This document shows positions 36,182 to 44,180 of a stretch of 50,052 bases of DNA, one piece after another. Position numbers and translations under genes: made by a program. Numbering within the stretch: position 1 is the first letter of the stretch; each line of letters begins with the position of its first letter. The notes beneath the pieces are model-generated. The model did not search any database and was not told where the DNA came from. It saw only the letters and a program-made list of their open reading frames with translations. Origin of the DNA: Campylobacterota bacterium (GTDB taxonomy: Bacteria > Campylobacterota > Campylobacteria > Campylobacterales > Nitratiruptoraceae); contig WGAT01000035.1 in the NCBI GenBank assembly GCA_015494715.1, positions 1 through 50,052 of the forward strand, read 5' to 3'.

Positions 36182-36621
36182 TCGGCCTCGACGACGAGAT
36201 CTAGCTTGGCGTGTATGCCGTGGCCAAGCTTGACGTCGATCTCATATTCGCCGGTTTGTTTGATGGGTGGGTGGATCTCGATATGCTTTTTATCTATTTC
36301 AATGCCGTGTTTTTTGAGCTCTTCGGCAACCTCTTTGTTGGTAATGGCGCCAAAAAGGGCTCCATTGGCTCCAGCTTTATGCTTGATTACAAGTTTGAGG
36401 TTTTCGATTTTCTCTTTGATTTTTTTGAGTTCTTCAATCTCTTTGGCCTCTTTTTGGGCCCGCTCTTTTTGCTCTTTTTCCCACTGGGCTATGACATCAG
36501 GGGTAGCTAGTTTGGCAAATCCTTTGGCGATAAGGAAATTTTTGCCGTATCCATCTTTGACCTCTTTGACCTCTCCCACTTTTCCCAAATTTGGTACATC
36601 TTTGATGAGTAGTACTTTCAT
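36178..36621 (-). CDS. rplI: Ribosomal protein bL9
   Basis: bL9 binds 23S rRNA through its N-terminal domain, and a long helix connects to the C-terminal domain. The 147-aa product starts [18 protein letters not shown] and has [16 protein letters not shown], the signature of the family. The connecting helix (about 40-75) is rich in Lys and Glu. The C-terminal domain ends [16 protein letters not shown]. It overlaps argG and hslV by four bases each. Confidence 0.97.
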   Translation of the reverse strand: MKVLLIKDVPNLGKVGEVKEVKDGYGKNFLIAKGFAKLATPDVIAQWEKEQKERAQKEAKEIEELKKIKEKIENLKLVIKHKAGANGALFGAITNKEVAEELKKHGIEIDKKHIEIHPPIKQTGEYEIDVKLGHGIHAKLDLVVEAE

Positions 36622-37853
36622 TTTTTCTCCTTTTGTTGTTGTTTTCGTACATGGCCTTCGATGATGAATCGAAGGGCGTTGAGTTTGATAAATCCCTCGG
36701 CATCCTTTTGGTTGTAGACCTCGTCCGCTTCGAAAGTGGAGAACTCTGGAGCGAAGAGGCTGTTGGGCGATTTGCGGCCTACGACGAAGACGTTGCCTTT
36801 GTGGAGTTTGAGCCGTACGCTCCCATTGACATTTTGCTGGGTGCGATCGATCGCCGCTTGCATCATCTGCCGCTCTGGACTAAACCAAAATCCGTTATAG
36901 ATGAGCTCGGCGTACTTTGGCATCATCTTATCTTTTTCGTGTGCCTCTTCCCGGTCGAGCGTGATCGATTCGATGGCTCTATGGGCTTTGAGCAAGATCG
37001 TGCCGCCTGGTGTCTCATAACAACCTCGGCTCTTCATCCCCACAAAGCGGTTTTCGACGATATCGATGCGGCCGATGCCGTGGCGATTGCCGTAGTCGTT
37101 GAGAGCTGCCAGGAGTTGGGCTGGACTCATGGGTTCGCCGTTGATGGCTACGGGGTTCCCTTTTTCAAAATCGATCGTAATATATTCTGGTTCGTTTGGA
37201 GCCTCTTCGATGGAGTTGGTCCAGCGCCACATATCCTCTTCTGGCTCACTCCAAGGATCTTCAAGAATACCGCCCTCATAAGAGATATGCAATAGATTGG
37301 CATCCATGGAGTAGGGACTCTTTTTGCCGTGCTTTTCGATGGGAATACCATGCTCTTCGGCAAATTTAAGCAGTTTCTCGCGAGAGTTGAGGTCCCATTC
37401 CCGCCATGGGGCGATGACGGTGATATCGGGATTGAGGGCAAGATAAGCAACCTCAAAGCGTACCTGATCGTTTCCTTTACCAGTTGCACCATGGGCTACG
37501 GCGTCGGCACCCACTTGGCGGGCTATTTCGATCTGGCGTTTGGCGATGAGGGGGCGGGCGATGGAGGTACCTAGCAAATACTCTCCTTCATAGATTGCAT
37601 TGGCACGAAACATAGGAAAAACATAGTCTCGCACAAACTCCTCTTTAAGGTCTTCTATGAATATATTTTCTGGTTTGATACCAAGCTGCAAAGCTTTTTG
37701 GCGGGCAGGCTCCACCTCTTCTCCTTGGCCGATGTCGGCGGTGAAAGTGACCACTTCGCAGTTGTAGGTCTCTTGAAGCCACTTAAGGATCACGGAGGTA
37801 TCAAGTCCTCCGCTATAGGCGAGGACTACTTTATTGACCTTTTTTTTGGACAT
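36618..37853 (-). CDS. argG: Argininosuccinate synthase
   Basis: ArgG joins citrulline and aspartate with ATP in arginine synthesis. The 411-aa product has the PP-loop [16 protein letters not shown] at the N-terminus, [28 protein letters not shown] and [20 protein letters not shown], all diagnostic. Length is normal. It diverges from rsmD and is likely the first gene of a run with rplI, hslV, hslU and era. Confidence 0.97.
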   Translation of the reverse strand: MSKKKVNKVVLAYSGGLDTSVILKWLQETYNCEVVTFTADIGQGEEVEPARQKALQLGIKPENIFIEDLKEEFVRDYVFPMFRANAIYEGEYLLGTSIARPLIAKRQIEIARQVGADAVAHGATGKGNDQVRFEVAYLALNPDITVIAPWREWDLNSREKLLKFAEEHGIPIEKHGKKSPYSMDANLLHISYEGGILEDPWSEPEEDMWRWTNSIEEAPNEPEYITIDFEKGNPVAINGEPMSPAQLLAALNDYGNRHGIGRIDIVENRFVGMKSRGCYETPGGTILLKAHRAIESITLDREEAHEKDKMMPKYAELIYNGFWFSPERQMMQAAIDRTQQNVNGSVRLKLHKGNVFVVGRKSPNSLFAPEFSTFEADEVYNQKDAEGFIKLNALRFIIEGHVRKQQQKEKK

Positions 37854-37877
37854 TCGTATCCTTTGCTATCAAATTTT

Positions 37878-37887
37878 TATAATTTTA
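37878..37887. promoter_or_regulatory. Overlapping divergent -10 elements between argG and rsmD
   Basis: The decamer TATAATTTTA holds TATAAT on the plus strand (37878-37883, facing rsmD, 45 bases from its start) and TAAAAT on the minus strand (37882-37887, facing argG, 28 bases from its start). The two hexamers share two bases. The identical arrangement occurs between kdsB and the TrmN6-like gene. Confidence 0.4.
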
Positions 37888-37928
37888 TCCAAAAAATCTT
37901 TATGATAAGATTTTATCAAAGGAGAGCT

Positions 37929-38510
37929 ATGAAAAAAGAGCTTACGACTAGAATCATTGGTGGAAAATTCAAAGGCAAAAAGTTGAAGCTTCCAAACAAG
38001 GAAGTCACTCGAAGTTCTAAAAGCATCCTCAAAGAAGCGCTTTTTAATATTTTGCAGTTTGATATCGTGGATAAAAACTTTGTCGAGGTTTTTGGGGGGA
38101 GTGGGAGCGTAGGGTTAGAAGCCTTGAGCCGTGGCGCAAAGCGGGTCTACTTTATAGAAAGAGATAAAAATTCGTACGAAGTGCTGCGTCAAAACGCTCG
38201 AAGCTGTGACAAGGATGCTTGCATACTTTATTATGGAGACGCTTTTGAAAAGTTATGGGATGTGATTGAGGATCTCAAGCATCGGCATGAAAAAGCCTAC
38301 TTCTATTTTGATCCCCCGTTTAGTATCCGAGAGGGGTATGAGGATATCTATAAGCAAGTAGAGCAGATGATCAAAAAAATACCAAAAGAGGTGGTAGAGA
38401 GTATTATAGTAGAGCATATGAGCTCATATGAATTTCCTGAGCGTCTTGGTGGATATGAGCGTTTTAAGAAACGAAAATTTGGTAAAAGTACGCTAAGTTT
38501 TTATCGATGA
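37929..38510 (+). CDS. rsmD: RsmD-type 16S rRNA (guanine-N2) methyltransferase
   Basis: RsmD methylates a guanine (G966 in E. coli numbering) in 16S rRNA. The 193-aa product starts MKKELTTRIIGGKFKGKKLK. It has the SAM motif FVEVFGGSGSVGLEALSRGA, the acidic IERDKNS and the catalytic YFDPPF. The frame is open back to 37698 inside argG. The ATG at 37929 follows AAAGGAGAG and matches the family's start. The stop overlaps the permease gene by four bases. Confidence 0.93.
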   Translation: MKKELTTRIIGGKFKGKKLKLPNKEVTRSSKSILKEALFNILQFDIVDKNFVEVFGGSGSVGLEALSRGAKRVYFIERDKNSYEVLRQNARSCDKDACILYYGDAFEKLWDVIEDLKHRHEKAYFYFDPPFSIREGYEDIYKQVEQMIKKIPKEVVESIIVEHMSSYEFPERLGGYERFKKRKFGKSTLSFYR

Positions 38511-39313
38511 AAAAAAGACCCATTATTAGTATCTATTTATTAGTGGTTATTATAGCTTTGAGTTTTTTTGGTCAAATTTTTTACCATGTATCCCCTTATG
38601 AGCTACACAAAGAGGCAATTTTGATGCCTCCCTCCCTTGCCCATCCTATGGGTACCGATAGACTTGGGCGTGACTTGCTGGCTAGAGTTATAGAGGGTGG
38701 AAAAAATTCTTTGATCATTGGAGTGGGCAGTGCGGTGATCGCTTCGCTTATTGGACTTATTGCTGGAGTGAGTGCCGGTTTTTTTCGAGGAGTTGTAGAT
38801 AAGTTTTTTGTCGTTGTAGTGGATCTTTTCTTGACATTTCCCACCTTTTTTTTACTTTTGGCGCTGGTGAGCTATATACCGGCCTCTTCATTGGTGCTCA
38901 TTATCGTAATCTCCTTAACCGGTTGGATGGGGACGGCTAGGATGATTAGGAGTGAGAGTTACGCTATAGCCAAAAAGCCGTTTATAAAGATTTTGCAAAT
39001 TGCCAAAGTGCCTTCATATAAAATTATTCTCAAATATTTTACGCCACTTCTTGCTCCAATCTTTTTCATCTCCTTTACATTTGGTGTGGGTGGAGCGATT
39101 TTGGCAGAATCGGGTCTTAGTTTTTTGGGGCTTGGCGTTTTGCCTCCTCAGATGAGTTGGGGTTCTATTTTGAGTGAGGGAAAGGAGGTAATAGATATTG
39201 CTTGGTGGGTGAGCTTTTTCCCGGGACTTATGATATTTTTGGTGACTTTTAGTCTGATCAATATTAGCGATTATCTGCAAAATTTGATGAATAAAAAAGA
39301 GAAGATGTTATGA
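38507..39313 (+). CDS. OppC/DppC-type ABC transporter permease
   Basis: The 268-aa protein is the C-type permease of a peptide- or nickel-type ABC importer. Visible are the OppC_N-like start, PMGTDRLGRDLLARVIEGGK, six membrane helices, and the EAA loop SYAIAKKPFIKILQIAKVPS. It closes with AESGLSFLGLGVLPPQMSWG. The usual partners (binding protein, B-type permease, two ATPases) are not next to it; instead rsmD precedes and two small unknown genes follow, all coupled. The substrate cannot be told. Confidence 0.87.
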   Translation: MKKRPIISIYLLVVIIALSFFGQIFYHVSPYELHKEAILMPPSLAHPMGTDRLGRDLLARVIEGGKNSLIIGVGSAVIASLIGLIAGVSAGFFRGVVDKFFVVVVDLFLTFPTFFLLLALVSYIPASSLVLIIVISLTGWMGTARMIRSESYAIAKKPFIKILQIAKVPSYKIILKYFTPLLAPIFFISFTFGVGGAILAESGLSFLGLGVLPPQMSWGSILSEGKEVIDIAWWVSFFPGLMIFLVTFSLINISDYLQNLMNKKEKML

Positions 39314-39555
39314 AAAGATTGTTAAATAGATTTGTCCTACATTCTAAATTGAAACAAAAGATCAAAGAGGCGATAGAAAAAAGAGTGGAGATAAGGGTTC
39401 GGGCCCGACTTGCTCAGCATCATCTAAAAAAAGAGGATTTTACGCCCGAAGAGCTAAAGGTTATTTATGAAGATGAGCGCTTAAAACTTTATGATGATCT
39501 CAAGTCCAAAGGATTAGTGGCGCTTTTGGCAGCTTTGGGACTGAGTCTATTTTAG
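39310..39555 (+). CDS. Small basic protein of unknown function
   Basis: I do not recognise this 81-aa protein. It is highly charged and helical for residues 10-65 (KLKQKIKEAIEKRVEIRVRA, then HHLKKEDFTPEELKVIYEDE). It ends in a short hydrophobic tail, GLVALLAALGLSLF, that could touch the membrane. It overlaps the permease gene by four bases and precedes another small membrane protein by 8 bases with a ribosome site (AGGAG), so it is very probably translated. Confidence 0.7.
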   Translation: MKRLLNRFVLHSKLKQKIKEAIEKRVEIRVRARLAQHHLKKEDFTPEELKVIYEDERLKLYDDLKSKGLVALLAALGLSLF

Positions 39556-39563
39556 GAGCCAAG

Positions 39564-39947
39564 ATGTTTAGACAAATTAAATCGGCGATTATTTGGAGCT
39601 ATATATATCGTTTTCGCTCCCTTTTAGTCAAAATTTTGGCCGCAGTCGTGACCATAGCAATGATAGAATATATTTATGGGGATGTGGTAGAGTATTTTCG
39701 ATTGACTAAAAGGGTAGAGTATTTATGGATCGTACTGATGATCAAATGGATGCTTGTTTTCCTTATCCTCTTGTACATAGGTTATTCTGTTTGGAAAGTC
39801 GGAAAGCCAAAAAATAAAAAAAGCCCACAAAAGGCCGATAACAAAAAACCGAAAAAAAGAGCCCTAGAGCTTGAATCCATGTCAAAAAAAGAGATCAAAA
39901 ATCTAGCTCAAGAAATCATAAATAGCAAAGTAAAAAGAAGACGATGA
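39564..39947 (+). CDS. Small membrane protein with a lysine-rich tail, unknown function
   Basis: This 127-aa protein has two predicted membrane helices (about 22-42 and 55-78). A very basic cytoplasmic tail (about 80-127) follows, with runs such as KPKNKKSPQKADNKKPKKRA and NSKVKRRR at the end. The tail might bind nucleic acid or phospholipid. AGGAG precedes the ATG, and it lies 8 bases after the previous small gene. No family is recognised. Confidence 0.7.
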   Translation: MFRQIKSAIIWSYIYRFRSLLVKILAAVVTIAMIEYIYGDVVEYFRLTKRVEYLWIVLMIKWMLVFLILLYIGYSVWKVGKPKNKKSPQKADNKKPKKRALELESMSKKEIKNLAQEIINSKVKRRR

Positions 39948-40019
39948 TCCAATCATTGACGATGGGGTTTGGTGCGAGGGAATAGCGGGTAATTTTTTAA
40001 TGGCGATGGAGCGATTTTT

Positions 40020-40448
40020 TTGAAAAAGATGGTATTGCTTTTTTTACTTTTTATCTGGGTTGGATTGGCGAGTAATAGCAATTTAATTAAGGCGAGCCTA
40101 TTCTCTTGGATCGTAGAGCTTTTGGAGCGGGATAATCCATATGTGCAAATTTATATAGATTCCAAAGAGTATCAAGATATTCCCAAATATGTAAAAAAAT
40201 ATCACTTTACTAGAAATTGCCTTGATGCAGATCTTCTTTTTGTAGATACGATTAAAGATCTTCCTAAAGAGTGTATTTACGGACATAAAGTTTTTGTGAC
40301 GAAATATATTGATTTTGTTCAAAATAGAGATAAAGTGGTTGGTGCTTTCTTTTTGCAAAAGGGTCGACCTACTCTTATTTTTAATAAAAGACTGCTCAAG
40401 TACTTTGGAATTGTACTCCCACCAAAATATGATAAGTATATAGATTAG
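40020..40448 (+). CDS. Small secreted protein paired with a GGDEF-EAL protein (YfiR-like by layout)
   Basis: The 142-aa product has a signal peptide (MKKMVLLFLLFIWVGLA) and a single compact domain. It contains LIKASLFSWIVELLERDN, DADLLFVDTIKDLPKECIYG with one of two cysteines (the other is in RNCLDAD), and the end KGRPTLIFNKRLLKYFGIVL. Size, location and the closing strand-helix recall YfiR, the periplasmic partner that restrains the cyclase YfiN, but I cannot show homology. The start is TTG at 40020, 8 bases after GGAG; the next ATG is three codons later. The GGDEF-EAL gene follows after 5 bases. Confidence 0.75.
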   Translation: MKKMVLLFLLFIWVGLASNSNLIKASLFSWIVELLERDNPYVQIYIDSKEYQDIPKYVKKYHFTRNCLDADLLFVDTIKDLPKECIYGHKVFVTKYIDFVQNRDKVVGAFFLQKGRPTLIFNKRLLKYFGIVLPPKYDKYID

Positions 40449-40453
40449 CGACT

Positions 40454-42406
40454 ATGCGATATGTGGGGCTAAAAAAATATCTTTATTTTTTGATTCTTAT
40501 TTTTATAATGTTTTTGTTGACCGCTTTTTTATATATCAAATTTGATCAAGTTCTTCAAACTACTTCGGATGAGTTTCAAAATCTTAAAGTCCACGAGATA
40601 GAGCATAATGCTCTTTCTATCTCTCGTATTTTGCGTTTTTTAGTAGGTGATTTGAGTAGTAGCAGTGGCGATATTTTGAAAATTTTGAGAAAAAATGACC
40701 TATTGCGACATACTATCGATACTCTTCTTTCTGCTTTTATTAATGATGAGAATCGTTATGTGTATATTGTTTATGAGGATAAGGGGCACAATTTTCGCTA
40801 TTTGGCCGATGGCTCTATGGATAAAAAAGAGAGAGGTTTTTTTGGCCAAAAATTTTTCCCCTTACAAGAGAAAAAGTGGCAAAAAGCTTTTAATCTGGAT
40901 AGGACTACTATTTTTATGCAAGAAAGCATAGATAATCTTTGGATTACGATGCTCGCGCCTCTGCATATTTTTAAAAATATTAAAAGCTTCTTAGTTATTG
41001 ATCTTTCTACTATGGCTTATAAAAATGTTAAATCTATTTTTTTAAAACTCAAACATTTTTTAAAATATTTGATTATTTTTTTTATTGCTATTTTTTTGCT
41101 TATCGCCACATTGTATTTTTTTCTCTATCGTGAATATCGCCGTACCTTTCTTGATCCTTTAACGGGGGCATACAATAGAGAATTTTTAACCCAGCTGGAG
41201 AAAAATATCGATTTGCAAAAATACATTGTGGCTATGATAGATTTGGATTATTTTAAGTTAATCAACGATCTGTATGGGCACGATGTCGGTGATGAAATGC
41301 TAAAAAAAATAGCAAAAACGATTATAAATACTATTTCGTATAAAGATATTCTCATACGATATGGAGGAGATGAGTTTTTGCTTCTGCTTCAAAAAGATAA
41401 AAAGGAGGATTTTAAGAGCTTTTTTGATCGATTGCATCGAAATATCAATGAGACTGCTCTTTCATTAAGGGATAGCAGTACGCTCAAGACTACATCTTCT
41501 ATTGGTATTAATTTAATGCCCAATTTGGAAGAATCCTTAAGTGATGCCATTAAAAAGGCGGATATGGAACTCTATAGGGCTAAAAATAGTGGACGAAATC
41601 GGTTTAAATTTTATGAGACGCAAGATCGAAAGGTAGGAGGATATATAAGTTTTAATAAAATATCTCAACTTGTAAAAGAAGGAAATATAGAGCTTCATTT
41701 TCAACCTATATACAATTTTCGTACAAAACAAATCGATAGATACGAGGCATTAGCAAGATTGCGAGATGGCGATACGCTCTATTTGCCCCATCAATTTTTA
41801 ATCGCTATTTTTCAAACCAATGTATATCGAGAATTTGCGAAGCAGGTGGTGCGTCAAGCCTTTGAAGTAATCAAAAAAGAGCGTGTGGTCATAAGTATCA
41901 ATTTTAATAAATCGGATTTTTTGGATGAAGAGTATTTTAAAACGATTAAAGAGCTTATAGAGCGCAATAAAAGTTATCGCCAGTTTCTCATTTTAGAGCT
42001 ATTAGAGAATGAAGAGCTTAAGATCGATGATGAAAAGATATTGGATAAAATCAAATATTTTCAACGAATTGGATGTAAAATCGCTCTTGATGATTTTGGT
42101 AGTGGATATTCCAATTTCAACTATTTTTTGACGCTAGAGCCAGATATCATTAAGCTTGATGGCTCTTTAATCAGGCAGCTTGATACCAATCCTAATGCCA
42201 AAAAGTTAATACAAAGCATCGTGCTTTTTGCCAAACATATCGGTATAGAGACTATTGGCGAGTGTGTAGAAGATGAAAAGACGCTTCAAATAATGGAGCG
42301 TCTCAATATAGATGGAGCGCAAGGCTATTTTATAGGGAAACCCATGCCCTACCTACAAAGAGAGCCTTTTGAGGTCTTCGGGCGTATCGATACCGACGCT
42401 GCGTGA
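40454..42406 (+). CDS. Membrane-bound GGDEF-EAL protein (c-di-GMP synthesis and breakdown)
   Basis: The 650-aa protein has a membrane helix (about 8-29), a periplasmic sensor part of about 165 residues, and a second helix (about 203-225). The GGDEF domain (about 233-395) has the intact signature RYGGDEFLLLL. The product-inhibition site RxxD is not present (SYKD instead). The EAL domain (about 405-645) has YEALARLRD, ILELLENEE, DDFGSGYSN, IIKLDGSLI, ETIGECVED and QGYFIGKPMP. These keep the residues expected of an active phosphodiesterase, so it may be bifunctional. It is coupled to the small secreted gene upstream. Its last 54 bases overlap the convergent kdsB. Confidence 0.92.
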   Translation: MRYVGLKKYLYFLILIFIMFLLTAFLYIKFDQVLQTTSDEFQNLKVHEIEHNALSISRILRFLVGDLSSSSGDILKILRKNDLLRHTIDTLLSAFINDENRYVYIVYEDKGHNFRYLADGSMDKKERGFFGQKFFPLQEKKWQKAFNLDRTTIFMQESIDNLWITMLAPLHIFKNIKSFLVIDLSTMAYKNVKSIFLKLKHFLKYLIIFFIAIFLLIATLYFFLYREYRRTFLDPLTGAYNREFLTQLEKNIDLQKYIVAMIDLDYFKLINDLYGHDVGDEMLKKIAKTIINTISYKDILIRYGGDEFLLLLQKDKKEDFKSFFDRLHRNINETALSLRDSSTLKTTSSIGINLMPNLEESLSDAIKKADMELYRAKNSGRNRFKFYETQDRKVGGYISFNKISQLVKEGNIELHFQPIYNFRTKQIDRYEALARLRDGDTLYLPHQFLIAIFQTNVYREFAKQVVRQAFEVIKKERVVISINFNKSDFLDEEYFKTIKELIERNKSYRQFLILELLENEELKIDDEKILDKIKYFQRIGCKIALDDFGSGYSNFNYFLTLEPDIIKLDGSLIRQLDTNPNAKKLIQSIVLFAKHIGIETIGECVEDEKTLQIMERLNIDGAQGYFIGKPMPYLQREPFEVFGRIDTDAA

Positions 42407-43057
42407 GACTACTTCGCTCATAGCTATCTTGTATCCGTGATATAAAGCCCGTAGCTGCTCTAGTTTTTCTATCTCTTCGATATGAGCGATAGGTAAAGAG
42501 CAAAATCTCTCCAACATCTTTTTTGTATATCCATAGATTCCTAGATGGATGTTGATATATGGGAGGCTGTTTTGGGGATAAGGGATTTGACTTCGAGAAA
42601 AGTAAAGAGCGAATTCTCCCCCGTCCAATACTACCTTGACGGCGTGAGGGTCGTTGTTATCTGGTAGATCGACCTTTTTATAAGCACTACAGAGCATCAC
42701 ATCAAGATTGTGACGCATCTTATGTGTTAACGCTTGAACTTTTTGGATTACCTCAGGCTCGATAAAGGGCTCGTCCGCTTGTACATTGATAATAATCTCA
42801 TTCTCATCCAGTCCCAAAATGGCGGTCGCCTCGTTGACTCGCTCCGTTCCGCTTTTATGGTGAGGACTGGTCATAAGCGCTTCAAAGCCATACTGGGCAG
42901 CGATTTGTACAATCGACTCGTCATCCGTGGCTATGACTACTCTGTCTACTTGAGCCGCCTGTTGTGCCGTCTTGATAACCATAGGAAGACCTTGGATTGG
43001 ATGGAGGACTTTGCAAGGAAATCGAGTAGATGCTAAACGAGCTGGAATTATTATCAT
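42353..43057 (-). CDS. kdsB: CMP-KDO synthetase (3-deoxy-manno-octulosonate cytidylyltransferase)
   Basis: KdsB activates KDO with CTP for lipopolysaccharide synthesis. The 234-aa product begins MIIIPARLASTRFPCKVL, the nucleotidyltransferase signature. It also has VVIATDDESIV, SGTERVNEA, IINVQADEPFIEP, YFSRSQIPYP and the closing SVGIDTPEDLKR. Length is slightly short but complete. The 3' end overlaps the convergent GGDEF-EAL gene by 54 bases. Confidence 0.95.
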   Translation of the reverse strand: MIIIPARLASTRFPCKVLHPIQGLPMVIKTAQQAAQVDRVVIATDDESIVQIAAQYGFEALMTSPHHKSGTERVNEATAILGLDENEIIINVQADEPFIEPEVIQKVQALTHKMRHNLDVMLCSAYKKVDLPDNNDPHAVKVVLDGGEFALYFSRSQIPYPQNSLPYINIHLGIYGYTKKMLERFCSLPIAHIEEIEKLEQLRALYHGYKIAMSEVVSRSVGIDTPEDLKRLSL

Positions 43058-43074
43058 AATAGCCCTTTTTTGGG

Positions 43075-43084
43075 TAAAATTATA
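43075..43084. promoter_or_regulatory. Overlapping divergent -10 elements between kdsB and the TrmN6-like gene
   Basis: The decamer TAAAATTATA holds TAAAAT on the plus strand (43075-43080, 21 bases before the methyltransferase ATG) and TATAAT on the minus strand (43079-43084, 21 bases before the kdsB ATG). The gap between the genes is only 44 bases, so both promoters must use this spot. Confidence 0.45.
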
Positions 43085-43101
43085 GCAGATAAAGGAGCAA
43101 G

Positions 43102-43800
43102 ATGGTCATATATCAACCAAAAGAGGGGTATTGCTACAATAGCGACACAATTTTTTTGTACGATTTTTTGACCGATTTTGAATTAAAAGGCGAAGTGCTA
43201 GATATAGGTACGGGTTCGGGCATCCTTGCTCTATTGATCGCTAGAGACTACCCTAAAGCAAAAGTGAGCGCCATTGAGATGCAAGAGCATTTCGTACAAG
43301 TGGCTAACATTAATGCGAAAGCCAATAAAAAAAATATCCATATCTATTTTGGCGATTTTTTACAAATGATTTTTGAGAAGAAATTCGATTATATCGTAAC
43401 GAATCCTCCCTTTTATCATACTGGCGTGATGCGTAGCCAAAATGAGCGTATCGATAAAGCAAGATATTCTGGCCATCTTCCTTTAGAAGATTTTTTGAAA
43501 AAAAGCGCTAAGATACTCAAATCAAGGGGAAGTTTGATTTTTTGTTATGATGCAAAACAGATTCAAAGCGTTTTGAGCAAACTAGAGCGTTATCAGTTTC
43601 AGGCGGAGGTGATGCGCTTTGTGCATCCTAATATCAAAAAAGGGGCATCTTTGGTAATGATTTTGGCCAAAAAAAATTCAAAAGCTATGACTAAGATATT
43701 ACCTCCTCTTATTGTTTTTGGCGAGGATGGTAAATATAAAAAATCAACTCAAGAGATATTTAAAAAGGTAGGAGTCCATAGTATAAAATGTGTGATATGA
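43102..43800 (+). CDS. TrmN6/YfiC-like tRNA1(Val) adenine-N6 methyltransferase
   Basis: The 232-aa product is a SAM-dependent methyltransferase. It has motif I LDIGTGSGILALLIARDY, an acidic motif II (VSAIEMQE) and the N6-adenine motif VTNPPFYHTG. The start MVIYQPKEGYCYNSDTIFLY matches the YfiC/TrmN6 family, which modifies A37 of tRNA1(Val). Related HemK-like or RNA methyltransferases cannot be fully excluded. It has AAAGGAG before its ATG and overlaps the following YkgJ gene by 13 bases. Confidence 0.85.
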   Translation: MVIYQPKEGYCYNSDTIFLYDFLTDFELKGEVLDIGTGSGILALLIARDYPKAKVSAIEMQEHFVQVANINAKANKKNIHIYFGDFLQMIFEKKFDYIVTNPPFYHTGVMRSQNERIDKARYSGHLPLEDFLKKSAKILKSRGSLIFCYDAKQIQSVLSKLERYQFQAEVMRFVHPNIKKGASLVMILAKKNSKAMTKILPPLIVFGEDGKYKKSTQEIFKKVGVHSIKCVI

Positions 43801-44180
43801 TGACTAAAGAAGGGTTTGCGTTTTCTTTTGATCCAGCGGCTTGCCATAGTTGTAATGGTGCTTGTTGTAGGGGAGAGAGCGGGTATGTGTGGGTTTCTAG
43901 GGAAGAAATTGCTCAGATTGCTCATTTTTTAGATATGGATGTCGAGCGATTTAAAAAGGATTGTCTAAAAAAGGAGAATTATCGCTTTAGTATAAAAGAG
44001 ATTAAAAAAAGTGGTGAGTATTTGTGCCTTTTTTTTGATGCGAAGCATAACAGATGTGCAATCTATCCCGTACGGCCAAAGCAGTGTAGAAGTTTTCCTT
44101 TTTGGGATCGATATAAAAATAAAGATAATATTAAAGAGGTATGTAAAGAATGCAAAGGTATTTATCCACACTCCTCATAG
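43788..44180 (+). CDS. YkgJ-family cysteine-cluster protein
   Basis: The 130-aa product has the Fe-S or zinc-type cysteine pattern of the YkgJ (CxxxCxxxCC-like) family. ACHSCNGACCRG lies near residue 17, CLFFDAKHNRCAIYPVRPKQ lies in the middle with another Cys just after (QCRSFPFW), and CKECKGIYP is at the end. The start is likely an early ATG (MCDMMTK); the second or third Met would shorten it by 3-4 residues. Function of the family is unknown. It overlaps the methyltransferase gene by 13 bases and the lipoprotein gene by 31. Confidence 0.85.
   Translation: MCDMMTKEGFAFSFDPAACHSCNGACCRGESGYVWVSREEIAQIAHFLDMDVERFKKDCLKKENYRFSIKEIKKSGEYLCLFFDAKHNRCAIYPVRPKQCRSFPFWDRYKNKDNIKEVCKECKGIYPHSS

Noticed and set aside
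36633-37295. Plus-strand open frame of 220 codons inside argG
   Set aside because: Antisense to the conserved core of argininosuccinate synthase, without a plausible ribosome site.
37698-37928. Longer N-terminus for rsmD reaching into argG
   Set aside because: The extra 77 residues do not look like RsmD and overlap argG. The ATG at 37929 follows AAAGGAGAG.
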